Shown here one piece after another: positions 9,742 to 18,207 of a DNA stretch of 60,608 nucleotides. The notes under the pieces were generated by a model. The model was not told the origin of the DNA. It did not search any database and saw only the letters and a list, made by a program, of their open reading frames with translations. Positions within the stretch are counted from its first letter, which is position 1. The number at the start of each line of letters is the position of its first letter. This DNA is from CAZZKF01 sp964654995 (GTDB taxonomy: Bacteria > Pseudomonadota > Alphaproteobacteria > CAZZKF01): assembly GCA_964654995.1 (NCBI GenBank), contig CAZZKF010000008.1, positions 1 to 60,608 of the forward strand, given 5' to 3'. The position numbers and the translations under genes are program-made.

Positions 9742-9769
9742 CGACGGCGCCCGGACGGCCTCGTCCCAG

Positions 9770-11536
9770 ATGACCACGCCCGCCGTCGCCCTTGAACATG
9801 TGGTCAAGACCTTCCCGTCGCCCGGCGGCGCGGTGGTGGCGCTCTCGGAACTGACCGCCAGCTTTACGGCCGGCCGGATCATCGGTGTCGTCGGCCCCGA
9901 CGGCGCCGGCAAGACGACGCTGATGCGGCTTCTCGCCGGTCTGCTGCGGCCCGATTCCGGCCGGGTGCTGATCGACGGCTTCGATACCGCCAGCGAGCTT
10001 GAGGCCATTCAGGCCCGGGTCGGCTACATGCCCGAGCGCTTCGGCCTTTACGAGGACCTCAGCGTCGCCGAAAACCTGCGCCTTTACGCGGCGCTGCACG
10101 GCCTCGACCGCAAGGCGCGCCGGCGGCGGTTCGAGCGGCTGCTGGCGTTCAGCGGCCTGCACCCGTTTACCGACCGCCTGGCCGGGCGCCTGTCGGGCGG
10201 CATGAAGCAGAAGCTGGGGCTGGCGTGCACCCTGATGGGCGAGCCGCGCCTTCTGCTGCTCGACGAGCCCAGCGCCGGTGTCGATCCGCTCTCGCGCCGC
10301 GAGCTGTGGTCGATGGTCCGCGATCTCGCCGCCACCGGGGTCGGCGTCGTCTGGTCGACCGCCTATCTCGATGAGGCGGAACGCTGCGATGACGTTCTTC
10401 TGCTCTCCGAAGGGCGCCTGCTGGCCCGCGATCGCCCGCAGGCGTTTTCGCAGGCGCTTCAGGGCCGCGTCTGGGTCGGCGAGATCGGCCGCAAGGACCG
10501 CAGGCAATTGCAGCGCAGCATCGGCGCCCTGGCCGGCGTGATCGATGCCCGCATTCTCGGCGACCGGCTGCGCCTGGTGATGGCCGAAGGCGCGCCGCCG
10601 CCACCGGAACTGGCGGCACTCGGCGTGCACATCGCGGCGGCGGCGCCGCGCTTCGAGGACGCCTTCATCGATCTCCTGACCCGAGCGACGGGCGATGCGC
10701 CGGCCCCCGCCCTATCCGTCCCGCAGCCGGTCACGTCCACACCGGCCGGTCGACCTTCAGGGGCCGCCGCGCCATCGACGGTCCCGGCCATCGAGGTCCG
10801 CGACCTGAGCCGCGATTTCAGCCGGTTCCGGGCCGTCAACCGGGTCAGCTTCGAGGTCCGGCGCGGCGAGATTTTCGGCCTCCTTGGCCCCAACGGCGCC
10901 GGCAAGTCGACAACCTTCAAGATGCTCTGCGGCCTGTTGCCGCCGAGCGGCGGCGAAGCCCGGGTGGCCGGCATCGACATGCGCCGCGCTGCGGCCGAGG
11001 CACGGGCGCGCATCGGTTATATGTCGCAGACATTCTCGCTTTACGGCGGCCTCACCGTGCAGCAGAACCTCGATTTCTTCGCCGGCGCCTACGGACTGGC
11101 GAACGAACGGCGCGCCGCCCGGGTGGCCTGGGCACTGGACGCCTTTGCCCTGCGTGCGGCGGCCGGAACGGAGGCCGGCGGGCTGCCGCGCGGCCTCAAG
11201 CAGCGCCTGGCACTGGCCGCCTGCCTGATGCATGAGCCCGACATTCTGTTTCTCGATGAACCGACCTCGGGCGTCGATCCCTTGAGCCGGCGCGCCTTCT
11301 GGGCCCAGATCAACGACCTGGCGGCCAGCGGCGTCACCGTGCTGGTCACCTCGCACTTCATGGACGAGGCCGAATACTGCGACCGGGTGGCGATCATCTA
11401 TCGCGGCGAGATCATCGCCAGCGCCGAACCGGCGGCGCTGACCCGGCGCTTGCGAACGCCGGAGCGCCCGGAGCCGACGCTCGAGGACGCCTTCGTGGCG
11501 CTGATCGAAACCTTCGAGCGGGAGCATCCGGCATGA
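9770..11536 (+). CDS. ABC exporter ATPase with two fused nucleotide-binding domains (YbhF-like)
   Basis: A 588-residue protein with two complete ABC ATPase domains joined by a low-complexity linker rich in Ala and Pro (about residues 310-340). Domain 1 has Walker A GPDGAGKTT, signature LSGGMKQ and Walker B LLLLDEPSAGVDP. Domain 2 has Walker A GPNGAGKST, a degenerate signature LPRGLKQ and Walker B ILFLDEPTSGVDP. The switch histidine is present in domain 2 (VTSHFMDEAE) but replaced in domain 1 (WSTAYLDEAE), so the two ATP sites are probably unequal. The stop overlaps the first permease start (ATGA). It powers the exporter encoded by the surrounding genes; the substrate is unknown. Confidence 0.93.
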   Translation: MTTPAVALEHVVKTFPSPGGAVVALSELTASFTAGRIIGVVGPDGAGKTTLMRLLAGLLRPDSGRVLIDGFDTASELEAIQARVGYMPERFGLYEDLSVAENLRLYAALHGLDRKARRRRFERLLAFSGLHPFTDRLAGRLSGGMKQKLGLACTLMGEPRLLLLDEPSAGVDPLSRRELWSMVRDLAATGVGVVWSTAYLDEAERCDDVLLLSEGRLLARDRPQAFSQALQGRVWVGEIGRKDRRQLQRSIGALAGVIDARILGDRLRLVMAEGAPPPPELAALGVHIAAAAPRFEDAFIDLLTRATGDAPAPALSVPQPVTSTPAGRPSGAAAPSTVPAIEVRDLSRDFSRFRAVNRVSFEVRRGEIFGLLGPNGAGKSTTFKMLCGLLPPSGGEARVAGIDMRRAAAEARARIGYMSQTFSLYGGLTVQQNLDFFAGAYGLANERRAARVAWALDAFALRAAAGTEAGGLPRGLKQRLALAACLMHEPDILFLDEPTSGVDPLSRRAFWAQINDLAASGVTVLVTSHFMDEAEYCDRVAIIYRGEIIASAEPAALTRRLRTPERPEPTLEDAFVALIETFEREHPA

Positions 11537-12657
11537 GCCGGATCTCGCCACGCCGGCTGGGCGGCCTGATCGTCAAGGAATCGCGCCAGATCCTGCGCGA
11601 TCCCAGCAGCATCATGATCGCCTTTCTGATGCCGGTCATCCTTCTGGTGCTGTTCGGCTACGGCGTCAGCCTCGATGCCGAAAACGTGCCCGTCGCCGTG
11701 GTCGACGAACAGCCCAGCGAAGCGAGCACGTCCCTGACCCAGGCGTTTTTCGCCAGCCGGCTGTTCCGGGCCCGGGCCTTTGCCGAGCGCCGCAGCGCCG
11801 AGCGCGCGCTTCTGCGCGGCGAGGTCGACGGTATCGTCGTGCTGCGCGCCGATTTCTCGCGCCGGCTCGGCCGTGCCGGGCCGGCGCCGGTGCAGGCGAT
11901 CGTCAACGGCACCAACGCCGGCATCGCCCGCATCGTGCTCGGCTATATCGATGGCGTCTGGGCGTCGTGGCTGGAGCAGCGGGCGTTGCGCACCGGCCGG
12001 CCGCTGGTGCGGCCGGTGGCGCTGGAGGCCCGCATCTGGTTCAACCCGGCGGTCGAGAGCCGCAATTTCATCGTTCCCGGCCTGATCGCCATCATCATCA
12101 CCCTGATCGGCGCCCTGCTGACCTCGCTGATCATCGCCCGGGAATGGGAGCGCGGCACCATGGAGGCGTTGCTCGCCTCGCCGGTGACGGTGGCCGAACT
12201 GCTGCTCGGCAAGCTCATCCCCTATTTCGTGCTCGGCATGGGCAGCGTCGGTCTGGTGGTGGCGATCGCAGTCGGCGTTTTCGGGGTGCCGCTGCGCGGC
12301 TCGGCGGCTGTGCTGTTCGCCACCTCGGCCGCCTTCCTGATCGCCGCGCTGGCCATGGGCCTGCTGATTTCCAGCATCGCCCGCAGCCAGTTCGTCGCCG
12401 CCATGGTGGCGGTGGTGACCACCTTCCTGCCGGCCTTCCTGCTGTCCGGCTTCATCTTCGACATCGCCAACATGCCGGTGGCCATCCAGTACGTGACCTA
12501 TGTGGTGGTCGCCCGCTACTTCATCGACATCCTGCAAACGGTGTTCCTGGTCGGCACGGTGTGGAGCGTCATCCTGCCCAACCTGGCGGCCATCCTGATC
12601 TTCGCCGCGGTGTTCCTGGTGCTCACCGTGCGGCGCACCACCAAGCGTCTGGACTGA
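11533..12657 (+). CDS. ABC-2 type exporter permease, first of two (YbhS-like)
   Basis: A 374-residue inner-membrane protein with the ABC-2 layout: one N-terminal membrane segment (about 22-42), a large periplasmic domain of about 130 residues, then five or more membrane segments from about residue 175. The block IIAREWERGTMEALLASPVT is the conserved ABC-2 coupling region. It should pair with the next permease to form a heterodimeric channel driven by the fused ATPase. Confidence 0.92.
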   Translation: MSRISPRRLGGLIVKESRQILRDPSSIMIAFLMPVILLVLFGYGVSLDAENVPVAVVDEQPSEASTSLTQAFFASRLFRARAFAERRSAERALLRGEVDGIVVLRADFSRRLGRAGPAPVQAIVNGTNAGIARIVLGYIDGVWASWLEQRALRTGRPLVRPVALEARIWFNPAVESRNFIVPGLIAIIITLIGALLTSLIIAREWERGTMEALLASPVTVAELLLGKLIPYFVLGMGSVGLVVAIAVGVFGVPLRGSAAVLFATSAAFLIAALAMGLLISSIARSQFVAAMVAVVTTFLPAFLLSGFIFDIANMPVAIQYVTYVVVARYFIDILQTVFLVGTVWSVILPNLAAILIFAAVFLVLTVRRTTKRLD

Positions 12658-12661
12658 GGCC

Positions 12662-13771
12662 ATGTGGGGACGTCTCGCCGCCCTGATCGTCAAGGAATTC
12701 CTCGCCATCTGGCGGGACAAGAAGAGCCGGGCGATCCTGATCGTGCCGCCGTTCGTGCAACTGGTGCTGTTCAGCTATGCCGCCACCTTCGATGTGAACA
12801 ACGCCACACTCGCCGTGTTCAACGAAGACATCGGCAGCCAGGGCCGCGAACTTGTCGCCCGGTTCACCGGCTCGCCGGCCTTCCGGCTGGTCGCGACGCT
12901 GACCCGCGTCGGCGAGATCCGGCCGCTGGTGGAAGCGGGCAAGGCCGTCATCGTGCTCCATATCGGCCCGGAGTTTTCGCGCCGCCTGGCGCGCGGGCAA
13001 AGCGGCCCGGTTCAGGTGATCCTGGATGGCCGGCGATCGAACAACGCCCTGGTGATCCTCGGCTATGCGCGCCAGATCATCGAGACCTTCGCCGAGGAGC
13101 GGGCCCGCGCGCAGGGGCTGACGGGCCCGCCGGCGCGGGTGATCGCGCGGGCCTGGTTCAACCCCAATCTGTCCAGCCAGTGGTTCATCGTTCCCGCCCT
13201 GATCGCCCTGCTGACCATGCTGGTGGCGACCGTCATGACGGCACTCAGCGTTGCCCGCGAGCGCGAGCTCGGCACCCTCGCCCAGCTTCTGGTCACCCCC
13301 TTGCGCCCGGTCGAGATCATGATCGGCAAGATCGTCCCGGCGATGGTTCTGGGCCTCGCCGAGGGCACGGTGATCGTCGTCTTCGCGCTGTGGTGGTTCC
13401 GCGTGCCCCTGCTCGGCAGCCTCTGGCTTCTCTATCTCGGGGTTGGCGTCTTCCTGATCTCGGTGGTCGGGGTCGGGCTGATGATCTCGTCGCTCGCCAA
13501 GACCCAGCAGCAGGCGGTGTTCGGGGCGTTTCTGTTCTTCGTGCCGGCGGTGCTGCTGTCGGGCTTCGCCAGCCCGATCGAAAGCATGTCGCCGTGGGTT
13601 CAGTACGTCACCCTGATCGATCCCATGCGCTATGTGCTGGTGCTGATCCGCGGCATCTTCCTGCAGGGGCTGAGCCCGGCGCTGGCGATCGCCCAGATCT
13701 GGCCGATGGCGGTGATCGGCGTCATCAGCCTCGGGCTTGCCACCGTCCTGTTCCGCCGCCGCCTCTATTAG
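12662..13771 (+). CDS. ABC-2 type exporter permease, second of two (YbhR-like)
   Basis: A 369-residue permease with the same topology as its neighbour: an N-terminal membrane segment, a periplasmic domain, and a C-terminal bundle. The conserved block reads SVARERELGTLAQLLVTPLR. It starts 4 bp after the preceding stop and is the last gene of the exporter operon; the next stretch holds a CtrA-type site rather than a clear terminator. As in other YbhFSR-like systems the two permeases are paralogues. Confidence 0.92.
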   Translation: MWGRLAALIVKEFLAIWRDKKSRAILIVPPFVQLVLFSYAATFDVNNATLAVFNEDIGSQGRELVARFTGSPAFRLVATLTRVGEIRPLVEAGKAVIVLHIGPEFSRRLARGQSGPVQVILDGRRSNNALVILGYARQIIETFAEERARAQGLTGPPARVIARAWFNPNLSSQWFIVPALIALLTMLVATVMTALSVARERELGTLAQLLVTPLRPVEIMIGKIVPAMVLGLAEGTVIVVFALWWFRVPLLGSLWLLYLGVGVFLISVVGVGLMISSLAKTQQQAVFGAFLFFVPAVLLSGFASPIESMSPWVQYVTLIDPMRYVLVLIRGIFLQGLSPALAIAQIWPMAVIGVISLGLATVLFRRRLY

Positions 13772-13793
13772 GCCGGCGGCCACACCCAGGCCG

Positions 13794-13808
13794 TTAATCT
13801 CCTGTTAA
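13794..13808. promoter_or_regulatory. Candidate CtrA-binding site (TTAA-N7-TTAA)
   Basis: TTAATCTCCTGTTAA matches the full alphaproteobacterial CtrA consensus TTAA-N7-TTAA exactly. It lies 23 bp after the exporter operon and 105 bp before the ATG of the 116-residue gene at 13913. Such a site is infrequent by chance in DNA this GC-rich, and the window also encodes GcrA. CtrA itself is not in the window, so function is inferred. Confidence 0.5.
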
Positions 13809-13912
13809 GGGAAGGCCCGCTAGGCTGTGGGATGATGCCTGTCCGAGCCCGTCGGCAAGCGATCGGGACCGGACACGAGCACCGCCAAGGCCGGATTGAC
13901 GCGGGGGGGCAG

Positions 13913-14263
13913 ATGCCCGACACCATGACCGCCAACGCCCAGGTTCTGAAAACCGAAGACCATGCGCTGCCGAGCGCCGACGCGCAGGCGGCGGTGCTGA
14001 GCACCGGCATTGAGGTCGGCGATCGTTTCTACAAGACCGGCCAGCCCCACCGCGTGTGGGTGGTGCGCAAGATCTATTGCCCGGAAACCGAGACCATCCC
14101 GCATGTGGTGATCGAGCGCGAGGACACGCCCGGCGAACGCACGCTGATGTCGGTCTATGCGCTGCTCGACGAATCCTGTTACCGCCGCGACCGCCGCGAT
14201 CCGATCTCGGTCAACGTCGAAGGCAAGCGCCGCCGGCGCAGCGACTTCCTGCGATTCTTCTAG
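13913..14263 (+). CDS. Conserved-looking small hypothetical protein (116 aa)
   Basis: I do not recognise the family. The ATG at 13913 is preceded by a G-rich run (GCGGGGGGGC) that can serve as a ribosome-binding site; the open frame extends upstream to 13832 but that part has no clear start signal. The protein has a variable N-terminus and an ordered-looking core with VGDRFYKTGQPHRVWVVRKI, a PHVVIERED strand segment and LDESCYRRDRRDP, then a basic tail RRRRSDFLRFF. There is no signal peptide or membrane segment, so it is probably cytosolic. It lies just after a CtrA-type site. The stop codon is the first base triplet of a palindromic element. Confidence 0.65.
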   Translation: MPDTMTANAQVLKTEDHALPSADAQAAVLSTGIEVGDRFYKTGQPHRVWVVRKIYCPETETIPHVVIEREDTPGERTLMSVYALLDESCYRRDRRDPISVNVEGKRRRRSDFLRFF

Positions 14264-14332
14264 TGTCCCGAATCAGAAGTTCGCATCATTTGTGGCAAGC
14301 GCCCGACGAACTTTCGGTTCAATAAGGACACT
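14262..14332. repeat. 71-bp inverted-repeat element (AGTGTCC ... GGACACT)
   Basis: The outer arms AGTGTCC and GGACACT are perfect complements, and inner arms AAGTTCG/CGAACTT add a second complementary block separated by unequal interior segments. The structure resembles a small palindromic or MITE-like repeat. It overlaps the stop codon of the preceding gene. No T-run follows on either strand, so it is not a typical terminator. Confidence 0.5.
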
Positions 14333-14350
14333 GGCAACTATTTGATTCCC

Positions 14351-14422
14351 GTGTGGTTTGTGGATTTGAAGTTCCTCACGGCATCAGCCCCGATAATCGG
14401 AGGAACTTCAAACCCACCACAC
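14351..14422. repeat. Imperfect long inverted repeat
   Basis: Arms of about 22-26 bp (14351-14376 and 14401-14422) are complementary over GTGTGG and TTTGAAGTTCCT, differing by a short insertion in the left arm. The 24-nt spacer has its own small hairpin (CCGA TAA TCGG). No T-run follows, so terminator function is not supported. It may be a remnant of a mobile element or a structured RNA. Confidence 0.5.
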
Positions 14423-14435
14423 CAGGGCCAATCGA

Positions 14436-14452
14436 CATTTACGTTGACGGTC
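14436..14452 (+). repeat. Copy 1 of a dispersed motif (second copy at 27234)
   Basis: CATTTACGTTGACGGTC occurs here and again at 27234-27250 on the same strand. Similarity continues downstream in both copies (GGCG, GAA, GGC and CCGGCCCC blocks in the same order), so the shared unit may be about 50 bp. Both copies are noncoding. Confidence 0.55.
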
Positions 14453-14668
14453 CGGCGCGAAATGGCTCCCGGCCCCCGGGGAGGCGTGCTTTGGCCGACA
14501 GCGGTGGCGCCGGCGGCTTGGGAGCTGGCGCACAAAACCGGGGCAGAATTGTCCATTTGACCCTGATACGCTGGGCAATCAGCCGGATGGATCACCCGAG
14601 CGGCAGCCTCCGACCGGGCTCCGACCGGGCCGAGGTCGGACGGATCTGCATGACAAAGAGGGGGGAAA

Positions 14669-15073
14669 ATGAGCGAACAAGAGGCGGTTTTGGCCGCAAA
14701 TCGCGCCTTTTATGCGGCGTTCTCGGGGCGTGACATGGCCGCTATGGAGGCGGTGTGGGCACGGACTGCGTCCGTCACCTGCGTTCATCCGGGCTGGGCG
14801 GTTCTGTTCGGGCGCGCGGACGTGCTTGCCAGCTGGCGGCGCATCTTCGGCGATCCCGACGCCCCGGACGTGCGCCTGCGCAACGCCCGGGCGCACCTGT
14901 TCGACGATCTCGCCTACGTCGTCTGCGTCGAGGATATCGGCGGCGTCGCGCTGGTCGCCACCAACATCTTCATGGCCGAGGAGGGCAACTGGAAGCTGGT
15001 GCATCACCAGGCCGGTCTGATGGCCGACCTGTCCGAAGCCCCGCCCGAGCCAGGCAGCGGCACGCTTCACTGA
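14669..15073 (+). CDS. SnoaL/NTF2-like small protein (DUF4440 type)
   Basis: A 134-residue protein with the NTF2-like layout: an N-terminal helix pair (EAVLAANRAFYAAFSGRDMA AMEAVW), the substrate-pocket segment CVHPGWAVLFGRADVLASW, then paired strands ending NWKLVHHQAG. Members of this fold are isomerases, dehydratases or simple binding proteins, and the sequence does not decide which. It has no signal peptide. It stands alone, with a purine-rich ribosome-binding region just before the ATG. Confidence 0.8.
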   Translation: MSEQEAVLAANRAFYAAFSGRDMAAMEAVWARTASVTCVHPGWAVLFGRADVLASWRRIFGDPDAPDVRLRNARAHLFDDLAYVVCVEDIGGVALVATNIFMAEEGNWKLVHHQAGLMADLSEAPPEPGSGTLH

Positions 15074-15103
15074 GGCGAGCCGCCCGGGCTGTGGGCGAAG
15101 CGC

Positions 15104-15559
15104 TTACAGCAACATGACGTCGTCGAGATGGCGCGCCAGATCGTGGACCGGTACATTGGTCAGGTCCTTGTCGATCTCGGCCAGCAAGGCCTGGCGCACG
15201 GAACCATTGATGTGTTTGCGAAAGGCCCCGAGAACCTTGGGCGGGGCGATCAGGACGAGCCGCTGGAATTCGTTGTTTTCGCGGGCCGCATGCAGGCGGT
15301 CGACGATCTGACGGGCGAATTTCAGCTTCTCCAGATCATGCCAGTCGGCCGGAGGCTCCTTGGCATGGCGGGTTGCCGAAGCCCGCTCGAAGGTGCGCCC
15401 CGGCCGCTCCGTCCCAAGCTCGCGGGTCGGAACCCGGCCCGCTTCCGACTGATATTCCTCGAGCAGGGACAGTCCGGTCCCGGGGCCGCGGTTGACCAGA
15501 ATTCGGGCCTGGGCACCATCGGCCACGACGACCCATTTGGTTTCGGCTTTACGTCGCAT
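15104..15559 (-). CDS. Host attachment family protein
   Basis: A 151-residue protein matching the family annotated as required for attachment to host cells (Host_attach). Features seen are WVVVADGAQARILVNRGPG at the N-terminus, a middle segment with RTFERASATRHA, and the C-terminal LVLIAPPKVLGAFRKHI. The family name comes from early Agrobacterium work, and a real attachment role is unproven for most members; the fold resembles release-factor-like domains. The start is the Met preceding RRKAETKW, which fits the family's usual N-terminus. It is on the minus strand downstream of the TPR gene. Confidence 0.82.
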   Translation of the reverse strand: MRRKAETKWVVVADGAQARILVNRGPGTGLSLLEEYQSEAGRVPTRELGTERPGRTFERASATRHAKEPPADWHDLEKLKFARQIVDRLHAARENNEFQRLVLIAPPKVLGAFRKHINGSVRQALLAEIDKDLTNVPVHDLARHLDDVMLL

Positions 15560-15700
15560 GGCTCCTATCCCTCCGGTGTTTCGACATCCCGTTCCCCCGA
15601 TAGCGGCCGTGGACCATGACCGCCGGAGCGGCGCATCGGGGACGCGCGCGCCGGTCGGGGCGTTCGGAAAACTGCAGGAGTCGGCGTTCAGGCGCGACAA

Positions 15701-15726
15701 AGCGGCGACGAAAGATCGCCGCCGCT
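15701..15726 (-). terminator. Possible terminator of the TonB2-type operon
   Basis: AGCGGCG/CGCCGCT arms with an inner CGA/TCG pair form a stable hairpin about 30 bp beyond the last gene of the minus-strand operon. On the minus strand it is followed only by TTGTC, a weak U-tract, so the call is tentative. Confidence 0.35.
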
Positions 15727-15755
15727 CTGCTGCGTACGAAACCGATGTGGCGTCG

Positions 15756-17096
15756 TCAGTTCTGGTTTTTTCTCTTCTGCTCTTCGCGAACCAGATAGTT
15801 GAGCCATTGCCCGGCGGTCTTGCGGGTGCGCTTGTCCTTGCGCGCCTCGCGGAAGGCCTTTCTGGCTTCGGCAAAGCGATTGGAGTGGAAATTGGCCATG
15901 CCGAGCAGAAGAGACGCCATACCCGGTCGTTTGAGCTTTCCCTTGGCAATTGCATTCTTGAATGCCTTGGCCGCCTTGCTCCACTCTTCCTTTTCCATAT
16001 AGGCCTGACCAAGGCGGATATAAAGCTCGCCATCCTCGGCCATGGAGGCCGCCTTCTCGAGATTGGGGATCGCCTTGTCGACCTCGGCGGCGTTGATCCA
16101 GGCGTTGGCGAGAAGCTCCCAGTTGTCCTTCTTGGGCTCGATGAGGCCGGACTTGAGACCCTTGTCGAGCACCTTGGCCGCCTTGTAGGGGACCTCGTGG
16201 AACAGGAAGAGCTGGGCCAGATTGACCAGCTCGCTGCTCTTGGTGAGATAGCCCTGCATATAGGCGACCTCCATGATCGCCAGCTGGTCCATCTCGCGCT
16301 TGAGCTCGCCATAGACGGCGGAAAGCTGCAACCAGTAGGTCTTCTTGGGATAGAGCTTGACCAGGGTCTCGAGGATTTCGGCCACCTTGGGATAGTTCTG
16401 CATCTCGAAATAGATGGCCATGACCAGCTGGTACCAGCTTTCACGCGGCGTCTGGCCGCGTTCCAGCGACAGGCTCAGGGCGCGTTCGGCCGGCGGCAGG
16501 GCCTTTTTCCAGTTCTCCATCTGGGCATAGCCCTGGGCCATCAGGATATAGGCCTCCGGCCCCGGATCCGGGGCCACCGCGAACCATCGCTTCAGGGTAT
16601 CGACACCCTTCTGCCACTGCTCCAGAATCATGTACATCTGGGCGAGGTTGTAGAGGGTGCTGGTCACCACCCCTTCCGGCACATGTTCGCCGCCCACCGC
16701 CAGCAGCTTCTCGAACTCGACGATCGCCGCCTTGTAGTTCTCCTGGGTCGAATAGACATAGCCGTACATCTGGTGGATCATCGCCTGATCGTAGGCCTTG
16801 AGCCTGCGAATCTTGGCGGCGTCATTGATCATCTCCAGAGCGCTGGCGTAATCCTCGGTCTCCATGAACTCCTGGGCTTTTTTGAGCTTTTCGTAGACCT
16901 TCGGAGACAGCGTCTCCACCTTCCGGGTCTTCTTCTTGGGACGCTCATCATTCTTGTTCTTGGAGCTTCGGCTGCCATATTGCGCCCAGGCGGTACCATC
17001 GCCGAAGCCGGCAAACGGCCCCGGTGCCATCGCCAGCACAATGGCGATGGCCGCCGCCAGGCCCAGTTTGGCGACTCGAGCGGACAAAGCGTTCAT
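15756..17096 (-). CDS. Periplasmic TPR protein of the TonB2-type operon
   Basis: A 446-residue protein with an N-terminal signal peptide (MNALSARVAKLGLAAAIAIV, probable cleavage after AWA near residue 38), a lysine-rich linker, then TPR-like helical repeats to the end, for example YNLAQMYMILEQWQKGVDTL and LYIRLGQAYMEKEEWSKAAK. The ATG at 17096 is chosen because GGGAG lies at good spacing; an upstream in-frame ATG at 17117 is possible. It is the last gene of the operon, 33 bp after tonB. Vibrio TonB2 loci also have a TPR gene next to tonB2. It may help TonB span the periplasm or contact receptors. Confidence 0.85.
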   Translation of the reverse strand: MNALSARVAKLGLAAAIAIVLAMAPGPFAGFGDGTAWAQYGSRSSKNKNDERPKKKTRKVETLSPKVYEKLKKAQEFMETEDYASALEMINDAAKIRRLKAYDQAMIHQMYGYVYSTQENYKAAIVEFEKLLAVGGEHVPEGVVTSTLYNLAQMYMILEQWQKGVDTLKRWFAVAPDPGPEAYILMAQGYAQMENWKKALPPAERALSLSLERGQTPRESWYQLVMAIYFEMQNYPKVAEILETLVKLYPKKTYWLQLSAVYGELKREMDQLAIMEVAYMQGYLTKSSELVNLAQLFLFHEVPYKAAKVLDKGLKSGLIEPKKDNWELLANAWINAAEVDKAIPNLEKAASMAEDGELYIRLGQAYMEKEEWSKAAKAFKNAIAKGKLKRPGMASLLLGMANFHSNRFAEARKAFREARKDKRTRKTAGQWLNYLVREEQKRKNQN

Positions 17097-17129
17097 GAAT
17101 TCGCTCCCGTTACTCATCCCACTCGCCCG

Positions 17130-17738
17130 CTAGTCTTCCAGCTCGAAGGTGATGCGGACCTGGACGCCATAGCGCTCCACCGGCTGGCCATCCTCGATCT
17201 TGGGCTTGTATTTCCATTTCTGAATGGCCCTCAGCGCGGCACGGTTGAAAATGCCGCTCGGCTTGGCGTCGATCACCACCGGATTGATGACCGATCCGGT
17301 CTTGGAGATGGTGAACTCGATGTCCACATATCCCTCGATCCCGGCCGCCTCGGCGCGCCGCGGATACTGCGGCGGCACACGCACCAGAGGCAGGATGTCG
17401 CCGTCGTTCGGGGCGTTGAGACTGATGTCACCGGTCTGTAACGAGATATCGAAATCCCCGGTATTGACAGCAATCCCCTGGCTGACCGGCTTCAGGGTCT
17501 GGGTCTGAGCCAGTTCCGGTGGTGGCGGGGGCTTTTCCGGTGGCGGCTTCTTGGGAAGCTTGCGCTTCTTTTCCTGAATCTGCTCTTCCTTCTTGAGGCG
17601 CACGAAGTCGATCGAACGCACCGACAACGCCTTGGTTATCGGATCGCGCCCGTGTGCCACCAGCACCTGCATCAGGAAGAACAGCCCGAAAGTGACAACC
17701 GCGGCAAAAACCAAGGATCCGGCATATCGTATAATCAT
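17130..17738 (-). CDS. Energy transducer TonB (TonB2 type)
   Basis: A 202-residue TonB with one N-terminal membrane anchor (about residues 8-28), a lysine/proline-rich spacer (KKPPPEKPPPPPE) and a C-terminal TonB domain containing PPQYPRRAEAAGIEGYVDIEFTI and NRAALRAIQKWKYKP. It transmits the proton-motive force from the ExbB/ExbD motor to TonB-dependent receptors. The short spacer is typical of TonB2-like proteins, which work with a long ExbB-like partner (TtpC). The start overlaps the stop of the preceding exbD (ATGA). Confidence 0.93.
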   Translation of the reverse strand: MIIRYAGSLVFAAVVTFGLFFLMQVLVAHGRDPITKALSVRSIDFVRLKKEEQIQEKKRKLPKKPPPEKPPPPPELAQTQTLKPVSQGIAVNTGDFDISLQTGDISLNAPNDGDILPLVRVPPQYPRRAEAAGIEGYVDIEFTISKTGSVINPVVIDAKPSGIFNRAALRAIQKWKYKPKIEDGQPVERYGVQVRITFELED

Positions 17739-18136
17739 TGGGGTATCTCCGTTGCTAGCGAAACTTTGGTCACGCCAGCCTGGCGTGCAGCATCCATGAC
17801 CTGCATCACCAACCCCGTTTCGGCATCCTCATCGGCCTCGATTACCAGCTCTCCCAGCGGGTTCTCAGCATGTAACCTTTCTATGTTAGCACGAACCGCG
17901 CGTGCATCAACACGTCTTCGCTGGATCCAGATCTCTCCCTTGGCGGTGACGGCAACCAAAATCGCCGCCGTCGGCTTTGCCTCCGCCGTGCTGGCCAAAG
18001 GTTTGACCACCTCGACCCCAGGCACCTTCACAAAAGACGCCGTAACGATGAAGAAGATCAGCATGATGAATACGACGTCGAGCATCGGCGTCAGATTGAT
18101 TTCCGATTCTTCTTCCTGTTTGCGTATTGTCTTCAT
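17735..18136 (-). CDS. ExbD/TolR family protein, second copy
   Basis: A 133-residue single-pass membrane protein with cytoplasmic N-terminus, the membrane segment LTPMLDVVFIMLIFFIVTAS carrying the proton-conducting aspartate, and a periplasmic domain ending near the C-terminus. A strong AAGGAGGG ribosome-binding site precedes the ATG. It is a paralogue of the ExbD just upstream, from which 71 bp separate it. Two ExbD genes in one operon are unusual and suggest a heteromeric ExbD pair. Confidence 0.92.
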   Translation of the reverse strand: MKTIRKQEEESEINLTPMLDVVFIMLIFFIVTASFVKVPGVEVVKPLASTAEAKPTAAILVAVTAKGEIWIQRRRVDARAVRANIERLHAENPLGELVIEADEDAETGLVMQVMDAARQAGVTKVSLATEIPQ

Positions 18137-18207
18137 GACCCTCCTTTCGGCGCCGTCCCGAACGGCTGCCGCCCGTCATCCCCCGGGGTCACCCAGACCC
18201 CCTGCCG

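Larger units (their letters stand above)
14264..14668. other. Repeat-rich noncoding stretch
   Basis: About 405 bp with no credible gene. In order it holds most of the 71-bp inverted-repeat element, a second long inverted repeat (14351-14422), and a 17-bp motif that recurs at 27234. The remainder up to 14668 is ordinary GC-rich spacer, ending in the AG-rich ribosome-binding region of the next gene (AAGAGGGGGGAAA before 14669). Confidence 0.6.

Noticed and set aside
14338..14595. Open frames of 72-126 codons on both strands in the repeat-rich stretch
   Set aside because: They overlap inverted repeats, have no ribosome-binding sites and show no domain-like sequence.
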